DNA of 64,000 nt from Isoetes taiwanensis (Eukaryota; Streptophyta; Lycopodiopsida; Isoetales; Isoetaceae). The position numbers were made by a program, and so were the translations under genes. Below, in pieces: positions 33,985 through 45,429 of the stretch. How positions within the stretch are numbered: the stretch's first letter is position 1; the number at the start of each line of letters is the position of its first letter. Location of the stretch: contig JAJEKV010000025.1 of NCBI GenBank assembly GCA_021234155.1, forward strand, positions 17,477,094-17,541,093, given 5' to 3'. The notes below the pieces were generated by a model. The model saw nothing but the letters and a program-made list of their open reading frames with translations, had not been told where the DNA came from and did not search any database.

Positions 33985-36910
33985 ATCGCAGCCACCCCGA
34001 TGCGGATAGGATGGACCCGTATGTCGATCTATATGATGACATACACGGAAAAGATCGCTAGTTGGGTAGGGTCGCCCTTCTTGGAGATTTCAATGCACCT
34101 GGACAGAGTAGAGCAGCCCATGCGACTTGACCCCTCACGACATGTCCCGCAGCTACGCCCGTAAGTAGCCCGCCCACGCTGGTCGGATGACAGCCGTGTC
34201 ACTTTCGCTTTGTGACGCTTGCTCTCTGCTATGTGGCATTTTTTTACTTGATAATTTGCAATGGCCTTTCACAAAGGCCCGATTCTCGCAAGTGCACATG
34301 CGAGCCGACACAATCGTGGGGAGGGTCTAGTGTGGTGGACTATGTGCTTGTAGTTAGCGCCAAGATATGCATCTCATCGGTGGTTTCCTCGGGTGGGCCG
34401 CAGACGGATGAGGAGGTCGACTTCGGATCACCTCCCACTTTATTTGGACCTGGTTTGGCGAGCCGCCGAACCCCCACTATGCCGGCCCTCGCCCGTCCCT
34501 CGGTTGAGACTTCGATTATGAGCGCGCAGAGGACTACTGCCGAGATGCTCATGGACGCCCTCCCGCACTTTCCGCAGACCTCCACACTAGAGCGGCCAGA
34601 TGCACTTCACCAGTTGACCGCTTATTACGGATGCGGCGGGCCGTGCTTTAGACCCACTTCGCTGCCGCCGCGTGGTCAGCAACATTCCCTCGTAATCGGA
34701 TGGTTTGATGCGATCAGAAGAACGCAGCGGCGTTCGGCACACGATCCGGATCCAGTACCCGCTTGCGAGGCCACCACGCAAGCATCATGCCATCCGGCGG
34801 ACACAAAGGCGCGGTACCTTTAAGCTTAGCATCGGGGAGATGTTCGGTTTGGTTGGACACTCATCCTCGAACCTTTTGGCGCAGAGTGCTTCGAAGGCCA
34901 GCCCAGCCTACAGGGGACATCACACCCGGCAAGGGGAATACTTTCTGGTAAAGCGGCTCTATGACCCGCCAGGCAGCCAGACGCCCATACCCCCCCCGGA
35001 TGGCCCCCATTGGTTCTCGTGGACGAGGATGTTGAGGAGGGCCTGCAACGGCTAGCTAATGGGAAGGCAGCTGACCTCGATGGTATGCAGGCCGAGTTAC
35101 TCAAGTGGGCAGGGCAGCCGCTTGTGCCGGTCCTCACTACCCTGTTCAACAGAGCATTGCAGGAGGGTTTCCCCCGACAATGGACCACAAGCAGGGTTGT
35201 TCCCATTCACAAGGCGGGCGACCCACACTGTCCGGCCAATTACCGGACGATCATGGTCAGTTCAGTATTTGCCAAACTGTTGGCTGGCATTCTCGAGCAG
35301 CAGTTGACCCGCTGGGCAGAGGCAGCGGATGTGCGAGCCCTCACACAGGCAGGCTTTCGACCCCGCCACTCAACGATTGACCATATCTTTACGCTGCGGG
35401 CACTGATTGAAGACAGCCGGAATCATCGGCTGGACTTGTATTGCTGCTTTGTGGACTTCGCAAAGGCTTTTGATACGGTCCCCCGGGAAAAGCTGTGGGC
35501 TAGACTGCGTCAACTGGGGCTCCCGCTGCCTGTGCAGAATGCCATATACAGGTTGTATGAGAGTTGTTTTGGCAGGATGCAGCCGACGGGCCAAGCATTC
35601 ACCAGTAGTATCGGGGTCCGGCAGGGTTGCCCCCTCTCGCCAACACTTTTTGGCCTCTACATTGATCAGTTAGAGCCCTGGCTTACTGAGCATGGGGGGG
35701 ATGGCATACAGCTTTTGCACCAGGTCATCCGCCAGCTCATCTATGCGGACGATGTTGGCCTGGCTGCCCACCCCCGTGCTATGCAGTCTCACCTGGATGC
35801 CCTAGACACATTTTGTCAGGCTACAGACATGCGCGTCAATCTGGCCAAGACCAGGGTGGTTCTCATATCCTCTTCACGTCACCCCATGCCTCCTGCACTC
35901 ACATATCGGGGACAGCCTGTGGACGTCACGCCCACCTACAAGTACCTAGGGGTGGAGTTCCCTCCTCGCCTGGCGGGAGGCGTCTATCCGCTATGGGTGT
36001 GGCCGGAAAGCGCTTTATGCCATGCGTAACAACGCTACCAGCGAGCTATATGATTGGGGCCATCACCACATCTGCTCGCACCGTCGAGCCCGGCCCTTCA
36101 GACGGGTCGAGGTTTGGGGCGGCCTGCGCCTTTGGCTTACTGGAATGACTTGGAGCAGGTGCGTAGGCATTTTTGGCACGGGCACTTGGGGTGAAACCTT
36201 CCCCCTATCGATTCTGCTGCGAGAAATGGATTCTTATTTTTCAGCGGGCAGCCCTTGATAGACACATGCGCCTATTTTCGAAAGTGGTTACTATGGGTGA
36301 TGCTCGCTCCCCGCTTGGCTTACTACTTTGTGGCCATGAGTCCGCAGTGGCTTAGGGCCCGTTGGAGGGGGTAAGAGAGATCGTGGTTCGCCCAGATGGA
36401 ACGTGCAGGAGCACAGATGTCTGTTGGTAGGCGCAATGCCCGTCGTGTGATGTGTCATGGGAGTACCTAAATGCTTGTTTCCTTGGCAAGCTCTGGGACC
36501 CCATTGCTCTAGAGCAGGTCAAAATGGCCCATTACAAGGAGCACATCAACCCCCGTGTTAGCCCGGGGCCCACAAATCTACCGCGTTTCCCCGCTCTTAA
36601 AAGCTGCACTCATTGCCTCCATTCGCGACGGTGCCCACCATCTTCTTCGAGATCGGGCAAAGTGTGGATTGGGGAGCCCCGCCAGACGAGCTCTCGCTGT
36701 CAAGTCAAACGGGTGCAATTGAGGATGAGTCTCACACTTTCCGAGTTGCCCAAATTCACCGATACGGGCGGATCACGGCTCCCTTAGTACGGCCGGACGT
36801 GCCCTTGCATTTGCCGATGAACACACCGTCAATGCGTGCCACGGGGTCATACATCCAGAGGTACCGGACTGCGAGGTCACCTTTGCCCCACCGTTTCCGT
36901 GACTAGGCAC
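33985..36910 (+). mobile_element. GC-rich non-LTR retrotransposon (LINE-A)
   Basis: This block is markedly more GC-rich than its surroundings. It has an apurinic-type endonuclease remnant (LGRVALLGDFNA near 34060; SSVVDYVLV near 34335), a long reverse transcriptase frame (35010-36029) and a decayed C-terminal region extending to about 36905. The same family recurs as fragments at 37147-38170, 38888-39760 and 61529-63400. A (CCTT)n tract at 37091-37121 follows and may be its 3' tail. Confidence 0.8.
35010..36029 (+). CDS. Reverse transcriptase of LINE-A (partial ORF2)
   Basis: The frame shows the RT blocks in order: NGKAADLDGMQAELLKW, VVPIHKAGDPHCPANYRTI (block 1-2), QAGFRPRHSTIDHIF (block 2a), CCFVDFAKAFDTVPREKLW (catalytic Asp block A), GVRQGCPLSPTLFGLYIDQL (block B), IRQLIYADDVGLAA (YADD catalytic block C), NLAKTRVVLIS (block D) and YKYLGVEF (block E). 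All catalytic Asp residues are present. The upstream endonuclease lies in other frames with stops, and downstream the frame is lost near 35960, so the element is probably dead. Cytoplasm/nucleus target-primed reverse transcription is the family's role. Confidence 0.85.
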   Translation: MVLVDEDVEEGLQRLANGKAADLDGMQAELLKWAGQPLVPVLTTLFNRALQEGFPRQWTTSRVVPIHKAGDPHCPANYRTIMVSSVFAKLLAGILEQQLTRWAEAADVRALTQAGFRPRHSTIDHIFTLRALIEDSRNHRLDLYCCFVDFAKAFDTVPREKLWARLRQLGLPLPVQNAIYRLYESCFGRMQPTGQAFTSSIGVRQGCPLSPTLFGLYIDQLEPWLTEHGGDGIQLLHQVIRQLIYADDVGLAAHPRAMQSHLDALDTFCQATDMRVNLAKTRVVLISSSRHPMPPALTYRGQPVDVTPTYKYLGVEFPPRLAGGVYPLWVWPESALCHA

Positions 36911-37090
36911 TACGGGGTGGTGCATGATCAGTATATATTGGGATGTTTTCATTTTTACTGTGCTGATTGTCGCCACGGTTTTTCCCTCGAAAACCTTCCG
37001 GGCGGGGTTTTTAATCCGGGCAGTAATCCGCTTGCTGCGTTTTTGTATTGGGTCCCATAGACCGATTGGTCTCCGTGGACGATAAAAGTA

Positions 37091-37121
37091 CCTTCCTTCC
37101 TTCCTTCCTTCCTTCCTTCCT
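37091..37121. repeat. (CCTT)n microsatellite
   Basis: Seven to eight CCTT units. Its position between the end of LINE-A and the LINE-B fragment suggests a tandem-repeat 3' tail of LINE-A. Confidence 0.9.
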
Positions 37122-37146
37122 CTATTTCACTTATCATGATCAAAAT

Positions 37147-38170
37147 ATGGAGGTTGTATCCATCTACAAGTACCTAGGAGTGGAGTTCACTATTGCCATA
37201 TTCTGGGACGCTTGTATTCGAGTGACAGCAGGCTGGAAATGCTATATGCATTGCAGAATAACAGTTATAAAGTAGAGTTTTATGACTTGACCCCGATCCA
37301 TTAGAGGTAATTTGAGATCTCCTTTTGTCCCCATAAGAATCCTCCAATAGAATGAGTACTCTACATCAAACCGCAATTAATGCGGCATTAACAACTTCAT
37401 TGTTCTCGCTTTTTTCCCTATAACTTTTGATCTACTCATGAAAATGCTGCGGCGTTTGTTGCATTAGATGCAAAATGAAAAGATCTTTCAAGTGATATAT
37501 GGTTATGATGTATTTCAATACAAGCCATATGTGTTAACCTTAAAAAATATGGTTTTTTGCTCTTTTCTTATATATTTACATCCCAAAAGATATAACAATG
37601 GGTTGTCATTAGAAAGATCTTGAGGAGACGAATCCATTGCCACAAATAGTGTTCGAATCTGAGTTTTTGATCAAAAAGTTATAGTAGAAAATGACACTTT
37701 GCAAAAGTTAGTTAGAATTTGCATTAATTATTCTTGCCACATAATAATGGAATAAAATACACCGGAGCTCTTCTCTTATTGGGCAGTTTAAAAAGCTGAT
37801 GTGGCTTTTTAAGCATCCCTTAATGGGACAAAATGAGATCTCAAATTACCTCTAATGACTTGTTTAAGGGCTTGATGGGGCCCGTTCTTCTATATGGAGT
37901 GGAGCTGTGGGGACTGGTGGTATCACTTGCCACTTGGAATGACTTGGAGGGGGTTCAAACGACCTTTCTAGCTCGGGCACTTTGATTCAACTAGGAGTAA
38001 AGTCCAAAATCTCATAAGATACTTCTGCAGAAGACCAATCTCTTGCCCATACAAGAGGTCGTATGCTAGAATGCCACTTCATCTACTTTCAATGGTCAGC
38101 AATGCCTCCAAAATCTCATCTATACCATGGCCATGGGTCCACAACACCTATCCAGGGGATTCATCCATCT
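37147..38170 (+). mobile_element. LINE-B fragment (same family), split by a MITE
   Basis: 37147-37289 encodes IYKYLGVEFT and WDACIRVTAGWK; the reading resumes at 37863 as GLMGPVLLYGVELWG and TWNDLEGVQTTFLARAL, which is contiguous in the related copies. The two halves are separated only by the insertion at 37290-37854. Confidence 0.75.
37290..37854. mobile_element. hAT-like MITE, 565 bp, with 8-bp target duplication
   Basis: ATGACTTG occurs at 37282-37289 and again at 37855-37862, exactly flanking the insert, and deleting one copy plus the insert restores the LINE reading. Subterminal inverted repeats TAGAGGTAATTTGAGATCTC (about 37302) and its complement (about 37835) extend into TTTTGTCCC/GGGACAAAA. 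The interior is AT-rich and non-coding. The 8-bp duplication fits the hAT superfamily. Confidence 0.8.
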
Positions 38171-39736
38171 TCTATATTGTGTTTAGATATGATTTTCATA
38201 TTTGATTATCCTACATATTTGATTAGATTTTATTATTTAGAGACGGTTATAGTGGTTTCTGGCTATAACAATTGTTTTTGGCTATGTTGCCTTTTTGCAT
38301 TAGATAAAAATGGAATAGATGACAGTCATTTTTGTATTATAGAGTACAAATACTTCCTAGCACTACGCAGATGCATTAGACAAGAGTTTTGCTCTTGCTA
38401 TTTTTTGCCTTTTACAAATCTATTTTTGCAGGGGCAAGGGCTTCGAAGAATGATAACATTTTACATAATTAGGCCATTTTTATGAGGCAAGGGCTTGGAA
38501 TAATTAGATCTTTACATATTCCGAGTCACATTGCAGGTATCTGTTTGCTTTATATCAATCAGGATCTTGAAATCAACTACTTCTTGAAATCTTGAAATCA
38601 ACTTTCAAGAGATTTTTGGATGCTTCTAATCCACTTACAGTGTAAATGGCATAATGTGATTAAACATGTTATACCTTCTTGGCTTTACATCAATCAGAGG
38701 CCAGAAACCAGATTTCCTATTTACCAAGAGTCCTCATAAAGTCCAAGGTAGATTTAGAAATGGCATACTACTTCCTTGAATTTCTATCATGTTGTCTACT
38801 ATATCACAAACTTGGTTTCTATTCGATTAGTTTGTGTATTTGCTTTATCTTTAGTGCATGGAAAAGTAGGCTACTGGATGTTATCTTCTTGACTTGCAGA
38901 ATGCAGTATATAGGCTATATGAGGCATGCTCAGGCCATATCACATCGTCAGGACAGCCGGTAATCAGTAGTATTGGAGTGCGTCAGGGTTGCCCCCTCTC
39001 CCCCACACTCTTTGGCCTATACATTGACCAGTTGGAAGATTGGCTCTCTGAGCATGGAGGTGCGGGCGCCCATCTCATGCATGCATCACACAATCCGGCA
39101 ACTCATATATGCTGACGATGTCAACCTCCTGGCCTATACTCCAGAAGACAATCAACGTCACCTGGATGCTCTTGACACTTTCTGCCGATTCACGGGCATG
39201 AGAGTTAACTTGGCCAAAACTAGGGTGCTGCTAGTTTCATCATCCCGTCAGCCAAGGGTTCCCTCATTCACTTACCAGGGGCAAGATGTAGAGGTGGCTC
39301 CGACCTATAAATACTTAGGGATCGAGTTCTCTACTACCACCCATTGGGATGCTGCCGTCAGGTTGCGGGTAACGGCAGGTTGGAAAGCACTATATGCCAT
39401 GCAGAACAACAGCCACAAGGCAGAGTTGTATGCCTGGGGCCACCAGTCACACTTGTTTCGGGCCTTGGTCGAGCCGGTCCTTTTGTATGGAGCAGGTGAT
39501 ATCCCTCAACACCTGGAATGACCTCGAGCAGGTGCAGAAAGCCTTCTTGGTACGAGCCCTTGGGGTAAAGTCCACAGTTCCATACCAGATCCTACTCCAG
39601 GAGACAGGTTTTCTACCCCTTCAACGAGCTGCATTGGAACGCCATATCATTTACTTCCAGAAGGTGGTCGCGATGGGTGATACACATTTGCCCAACCTTG
39701 CTTTGGCCATGGCGATGGGTCCCCAACGCCTGAAAT
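37858..39736. repeat. Segmental duplication, copy 1
   Basis: Matches 61529-63401 in the same orientation. The first 1.1 kb is almost identical; the last 0.75 kb (LINE part) differs mainly by small changes at CAG/CTG sites. The match starts at ACTTGTTTAAGG, i.e. inside the 3' target duplication of the MITE. Confidence 0.9.
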
Positions 39737-39760
39737 ATTTATTGTATGCGACAGTTGAGA
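38888..39760 (+). mobile_element. LINE-C fragment (LINE-A family RT, 5'-truncated)
   Basis: Begins after CTTGCAG with NAVYRLYEACSG, then GVRQGCPLSPTLFGLYIDQL, a shifted QLIYADDVNLLAY (YADD), NLAKTRVLLVSSSRQ, YKYLGIEFSTTTHWD, AGWKALYAMQNNS and WNDLEQVQKAFLVRALGVKS. Only minor shifts interrupt it. It provides the better-preserved template for the copy at 62.6-63.4 kb. Confidence 0.8.
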
Positions 39761-39929
39761 CTGGGATGTCTTATAAATTGAGGCAAGACCACTGGAGTAA
39801 TCCATCCAGCTTCAGTTCGTCTGTTAGTTATTTGTGTTTTCTTGTTGTAGCTAAAGAGAAGGTTAAGACATCTTCAGTAGTTGGTGCTCGACACTGAGAT
39901 GTTCGTCCACCAAACTATATTTGTTTCAG

Positions 39930-40499
39930 GACAACCCAACTTCCAGCCGATTGCAGCAGAAACCATTGTCATGGGAATCCCACTTCCAGCTGATGTAATT
40001 GCATTAACAACCAACAGCACCAAGTTTTTTTGTATTGCTCTAAAAGATCCTACAAACGAAGAAAGAGCTTACATAAGATCTGGATGGATCGAAGGGACAG
40101 CTGAGGCAATTTTCACTGCATTTGCAATTGATCGAGTTTTTCCAAATGGGCTCTTCACTCTATTGGAAGATATGGAAACAAACGAACCTGCTAACGTAAT
40201 CCATTCCCTCCTCCACAGATATCTTTCTCGTGGAGCATTTGCACCTGTTGCCACGTTCACACCAGTTGCAGGATGGATTCAGGGACGGATCAAAGTGTTT
40301 CTCTTCAAACCAAGAAACGTAACAATGGTAACAGCATATCTACACATTTTGTGTTTGCTACTTAGCTCATCTTTTGTTACAATTTTAGCATGGTACACAG
40401 GGGGTGACGCCAGCAACTCAGAATGGCGTGCCTTCCACCTCGTCATCTTTGCCACAGAACCACCCTGACACGATGGGAACCACCACAACAGTTGCCTAA
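39930..40499 (+). CDS. Unrecognised two-exon coding segment
   Basis: After TTGTTTCAG, exon 39930-40327 is open (NFQPIAAETIVMGIPLPADV, FFCIALKDPTNEERAYI, FAPVATFTPVAGWIQGRIKV) and ends ACAATG/GTAACA. A 61-bp intron (40328-40388, ending CAATTTTAG) joins in phase 0 to a Gly/Thr/Ser/Pro-rich tail ending TTTVA at TAA 40497-40499. The intact 130-codon exon, compact intron and in-phase tail argue for recent coding function. No domain is recognised. The upstream exon is not identified; LINE-C ends about 170 bp before it. Confidence 0.45.
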
Positions 40500-42230
40500 T
40501 CATAGGTAAGGTATTTTGGATAAAAAACTACAACTGAATGTTGCCACTTTGGGTGGAACTCTAATTCTGCTTTCATGTTCTGTTGTACAGCAAAAGGTAT
40601 AAATTTTGAACGCACATACATCATGCAGGCGTAATAAGATAGGTTTCAAGAAGGAATTTTGTAGCTAGAGGCTGGCTATCCTATATATAATTAGTATTAT
40701 GATAACTAAGTTTGGTTTATAAATGTACTCAAAGCACCTCATATACTATAATAGTTTAATCCATGGGATTCACCATTGTAAGTACATCCATTCTAATGTA
40801 TAACGGTCTTGATGTCTGTTGTAGATTGTGTCTAATTTTCTCTTTTGTAAACTAGGACAGCAAACTCCCTGTATTAAAAACATATCATGTTAAGTGATAG
40901 AGCATGGAATCAATACTAATTATCCAATTATTCAATGATTCCGGATTCCAAATAAAAAAAGGCTTAAGTGAATGAATACTAAGAGAATCGAATCTGTCAG
41001 AGGGAAATAGAAGGCTTCACTGCAAATATGTTGAAATATTGTGGTCTATTCATGACATTGGACATAGGCGACCATCCTGGATTAGAACGATGTTTCCACT
41101 TAGAGCAGGTTCTCAGGACATTCATCATAGTAGAAACATGCTCTGTAGGCTCTTAGGATTGCAGCCCAAACAATTTACATCTTACAGCCGCAATAATATC
41201 AGACAACGTGAACACAGCAAGCAACCAACCATCCTCATCTATCACCCAGACTTCATGCACCCGAAAAGTGACCACAGTAGCCATGGCTGTAACAACACAA
41301 GTCATTCGCCATGATTTGTAATTAGGAAGAAATGACTCTCCCATGTAATGGCTTTAGACCGTCCATTGGTCACAATTTTAATCTGATGTATTTTGAAAAG
41401 TGGACTCTAAGCTAAGAATTAGAAATGAGGATGCATTATTGAAAGCAATTGGCAGTTTCAAAAAGCCCAAAGACTGTAATCTTTGAACCATGCAATTAAG
41501 GATTGCGCTCTAACATCTTGGATATCATTGGTCGCTTGAATCAGATTTTTAGATTAATCTTGAGGGGGAGATAGGTGTTCATAAGTAGAACTGCTGGATA
41601 ATGAATTACATATGCAAAGGTATCCTTTTACACAAAACCATTACCATTATAGGCTAATATAAAAATGCAATACAGGAAAAGCATACAAATTCTGTCTACA
41701 ATTCAATGAGAACACGAAAAAATGTGGTTCCCCTTGTGCTTTCACAACTATATTGCTTATCTTTTTTTTCTCATACCTCCAAGAACTCTTTTATTGTGAG
41801 AACTCTTTTGTTTGTATTTTGGTGTTCATCGCAATTCAACATGTCTATAGTGGTTTTTTCTTGCTTTGAGCCAACATTTTTGTAGTCGTCGTAGATGTTA
41901 AGGTTAGCTTACTCTATATGCACACAACCTAATACACTCTAGGATACACACAACCTACATTCATATCCAAAATAATCTTCCATATTACAACACCCAAAAT
42001 CACACTACAAAACCCCTCTAACCCAACATTATGTTGAACCTAACTTGCAATTCTCCCAACTAAATACAAAAACCAACAACACTTAACAACAACAAAACAC
42101 CCAACCAACGCATCCACACAACAAGTAAAAACATCTATCAACAATATACAAATATAGCGGTTGGTTTCCAAAAATGATTAATCTCTCTCTTACATGTTAT
42201 TTCTGCCAAATGGATATGTAGGATTAATCA
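40500..42230. other. AT-rich stretch without a supported gene
   Basis: Several AACAACA-rich words at 42000-42130. No coding pattern seen; could be an intron if 39930-40499 and 42231 belong together. Confidence 0.35.
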
Positions 42231-42419
42231 GATGTTGGATTCCACGGGTTTTCATGCAGAGTTTGACAACATCCATGGCTCATGTGGTGAAGCATGCATG
42301 AAGCACGCAAAAGATCCTATGGCAGAGTTGTTTGCACGGATGGTACTTGGAACACTTCCACCTGGTGGAGGAAATGCTGATCTCTTCGGGGCTATGGCCA
42401 GTCGACTTGATACACTTAG
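42231..42419 (+). CDS. Single exon of unknown function
   Basis: After GATTAATCAG, a 63-codon frame (MLDSTGFHAEFDNIHGSCGE, CMKHAKDPMAELFARMVLGT, LPPGGGNADLFGAMASRL) ends ACTTAG/GTATAT. Splice borders on both sides and the residue composition suggest an exon. The family is not recognised. Downstream at about 42465 and 42540 CTATGTACGTACAGTCGATT is directly repeated. Confidence 0.35.
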
Positions 42420-42940
42420 GTATATCATTCCCGCAAAACACGTACGAATGAATCTTTCTATACCTATGTACGTACAGTCGATTTATCTTGCAAAATACTT
42501 GCAGTATCCTGGAGAATTTAAATACATTCTTGGAAAACCTATGTACGTACAGTCGATTATTACATCGATTCGATTTAATAATGTCTAGTCGTGCTATCTT
42601 GTCATTGCTTGCTTTCTTGCCAAATAGAGGTCATTTTAACTTCCTAAAAACCTTTTTCCAGAAATCAACTGATGTTTATCTAACCACTAGTAGCCATCTT
42701 ATATTTTTGTCAAATAATAGCAATTTTGTAGTAGAATGAGTTTTACTTCTCTATAATCATTTATTTTCATTGTAGTACCTTTATCAAGATGGTTTGTTAC
42801 TTGACTCGCCTAAAAGAGCAGCTTGCAAAACATAATAGGTTCTTTAAATTTGCAACTTTATTAAAGCTTCTACATTTTGCCACTCTCCCGCCCCTTTATC
42901 GGTGCGTAACTTGTATATCTTGTTGTTTAAGGATTGTACA

Positions 42941-43082
42941 TAGCCAATTATTGTTTGTCCAATTGAGTAAAAGTTGTTGTTGTTTAAAATGCTTGTTGTG
43001 AAATTCACATATAGCCAATTATTGTTTGTCCAATTGAGTAAAAGTTTTTGTAGTTTAAAATGCTTGTTGTGAAATTCACATA
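42941..43082. repeat. 71-bp tandem duplication
   Basis: TAGCCAATTATTGTTTGTCC and following sequence to GAAATTCACATA occurs at 42941-43011 and 43012-43082 with a few mismatches. Confidence 0.85.
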
Positions 43083-43406
43083 ATGCGATGTAGTGAACAC
43101 TTTCTTAGCTTCATATCCATTTTGTGCAAAGAACATGATAATAAAGAGCCACCCATGTTGGATTATTAAAACGTTTCCTCTCATGTACATACTTTACCTG
43201 CACAACTTAAATTAGATATAGACTACATTATTGATACAGACTACATTATTGGCTTACATGTTACCTCCAAAAGTGCTAGCAAATGATGAAATAAACTTAA
43301 ACTTTGCGTAATGCATGATCCAACTCTTATTTTGCCAATTGCCAAAATGTCTTGTTACATAATGGTATATTAATGGCATATTAATGCAAGGCTAGCAAAG
43401 TCTTAC

Positions 43407-43460
43407 CTTTACAAGAAATTTATCGTGGTGGTCAAGGCCGCCGCGAGCATTTCTTTCGAT
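43407..43460 (+). mobile_element. CACTA-like terminus (left-facing copy)
   Basis: CTTTACAAGAAATTTATCG followed by a GC-rich palindrome (GGTGGTCAAGGCCGCCGCG) and CATTTCTTTC. It matches the plant CACTA end CACTACAAGAAA at 10 of 12 positions and shares the palindrome and flank with the termini at 52602 and 60191. A 35-bp imperfect tandem (GTTGGAGGYCTGCAATAAGT) follows at about 43472-43541. Confidence 0.6.
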
Positions 43461-43541
43461 CCAAATATGTGATATTGGAGGTCTGCAATAAGTTCCAGAT
43501 TGTGTTAAGTTGGAGGCCTGCAATAAGTTCTAGGTCGTGTT

Positions 43542-44490
43542 AGTTGTTCTTCCCTGGATGTTAATATCTAGGATTCACATCTCATTGACACCATTACTCC
43601 TATTTGATTTGGAGCATCCTGTCAGAACCTAAAAGTTATGCTAAATTTTTGCTTTGTAGGATAGTTATGCAAACTGAAATCAATTTCCAATATCCCCATA
43701 ATTTAATGGTCTGCAATTAAAGTTGTGATATCAATCTATTGAAAAATACCTTTATACTTTCAAAAGATAAGATAATTTATAGTTTCTATAGTGGCCGAAT
43801 CGAGCTTGGTTATGGTGAGTGAGGGGCACTGCCAAATGCTAGCCTGTTCAGAATCAGCATATCAAGAACAAAATCGTTAATCGATCTGCAAAAAATAGTT
43901 TGTTCGGAAGCGTGCCAGCAACCGATCTTTGGTTTGGGCAATCCAAAGCAGATTGAAATATGCAATATAGTCTATGGCGCCAAAAGGCCGAGAGAGGGAA
44001 TTCCAAGTTCTTTTCATGCAATCTTTGGTGATCTCTTTCCCAAAACCGCAGCGGATTTTACAGCTTTGATTGAAGGGAAGAACATAAAAATCAAGAACCA
44101 TGCTCATTTCGCTTGCGTATTTCTTGTTGGAGGGTTTTGTCGGCCGTTGAGGTTCTCTGGGCTAGCTTTTGCAATATATCTTAAATGATTCTCGCCTTTG
44201 CACTATATCAAGATGAATTCTGACCTTTGCACTATATATAAGATGATTCCGATGAGGATATATCCACCATAGCCAAGAAGATTCAAAGGATGTTAGGCCA
44301 TTGCATAAATCGAAGGGAAAATCCAAAAACAAAAATGCGCAAACATTTTTTAGAAAAAAGCAAAGTTTCATTAAATATGGAATATACAAGGTAAGTTGGA
44401 ATAATTTTAATGTAGGGTTGTTGGAGGGTAATGTATACCTCTATACTTATGGTAGGGTTACATATATTAAAAAGGGTTATATATACATGT
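43542..44490. other. AT-rich stretch, no supported gene
   Basis: A frame at 43934-44188 has mixed composition but no recognised motif or clear splice borders. CTTTGCACTATAT is repeated at about 44197 and 44226. Confidence 0.35.
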
Positions 44491-44798
44491 GGGTGAAAAT
44501 ATTCTTACCCCGGTTTTTGTGATTCCATCGCAAAAAATTCCATCCATGAGAATCACCCGGTAGGAGACCCGTTATCATGCAGGCCCCGTTATCCGTGCAC
44601 AGCGGGGTCGCTTCGGTCATTTGGCAGAATAGCAAAGTTGTGATTCCGCGGGAAGGTATAAATGACCTGAAAGCGACCCTGTCAGGTACGGATAACGGGG
44701 GCTCTGGTACAGATAACGGGGTCTCCGGCCTGGTGATTCCGCGGGATGGAATTTTTTGCGATGGAATCACAAAAACCGGGGTAAAAATATTTTCACCC
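44491..44798. mobile_element. Mutator-like hairpin MITE, 308 bp
   Basis: Terminal inverted repeats of about 55 bp start GGGTGAAAATATTCTTACCC (44491) and end in its complement (…TTTTCACCC, 44798). Inside them nearly the whole element is self-complementary again (GAATCACCCGG...CTGGTGATTC; CCCGTTATCCGTG...CGGATAACGGGG). Flanks TATACATGT and TATACATAT agree at 8 of 9 positions, a 9-bp target duplication as made by Mutator-like elements. No coding capacity. Confidence 0.8.
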
Positions 44799-45429
44799 TA
44801 TACATATTGCAGGAGAAGGTTATGTATACCGTATATGTCACTATATACATATGTATGCATATATGTGTACATGATACTCAAATATAAAACCAATCAATGT
44901 ATGGTTGCTGCAGGGTTATCCTAAATTGGAAGGGTTCCAATGAAAGGGTTATATATACCCTATATAATGCTATGCCTATACCATTTTATACATCTATCTA
45001 TCTTTAATATATAGAATACATATACATAAGTATCAACCATGCATAAGGCACTTGCTTACCATATGCCATTATAGCCCCCGCTATGTCATTCGTTCCAACA
45101 TCTGCAACAAGAAGAAGAGGATGGAAATATATTATGAGTTATACATGACCAGACTTTCTGAACCACAAGCATACTATGGATGGTGTATCTTTTCAATGAT
45201 ATATCATGAACCACAATTTGTTTACTCACATAATAGGAAGACATCTTGCATGGTTGGAAAAGGTCATTTGTGGATTCATGTCATCAAATCTTCTAAATGG
45301 CATTTAATATGGATCTAATGCTAATTACATTCTGTCATATAATAGAGTGTCAGCTATATTTGAAGCTAAATGGAATGATCAGGTATCTTTGTTGGAGTTA
45401 TATAGCCTAAATACAGATGAAGGTTGCAT

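Noticed and set aside
34212-34823. 203-codon frame as a separate gene
   Set aside because: It overlaps the endonuclease-to-RT linker of LINE-A; only a short endonuclease-like part (SSVVDYVLV) is meaningful.
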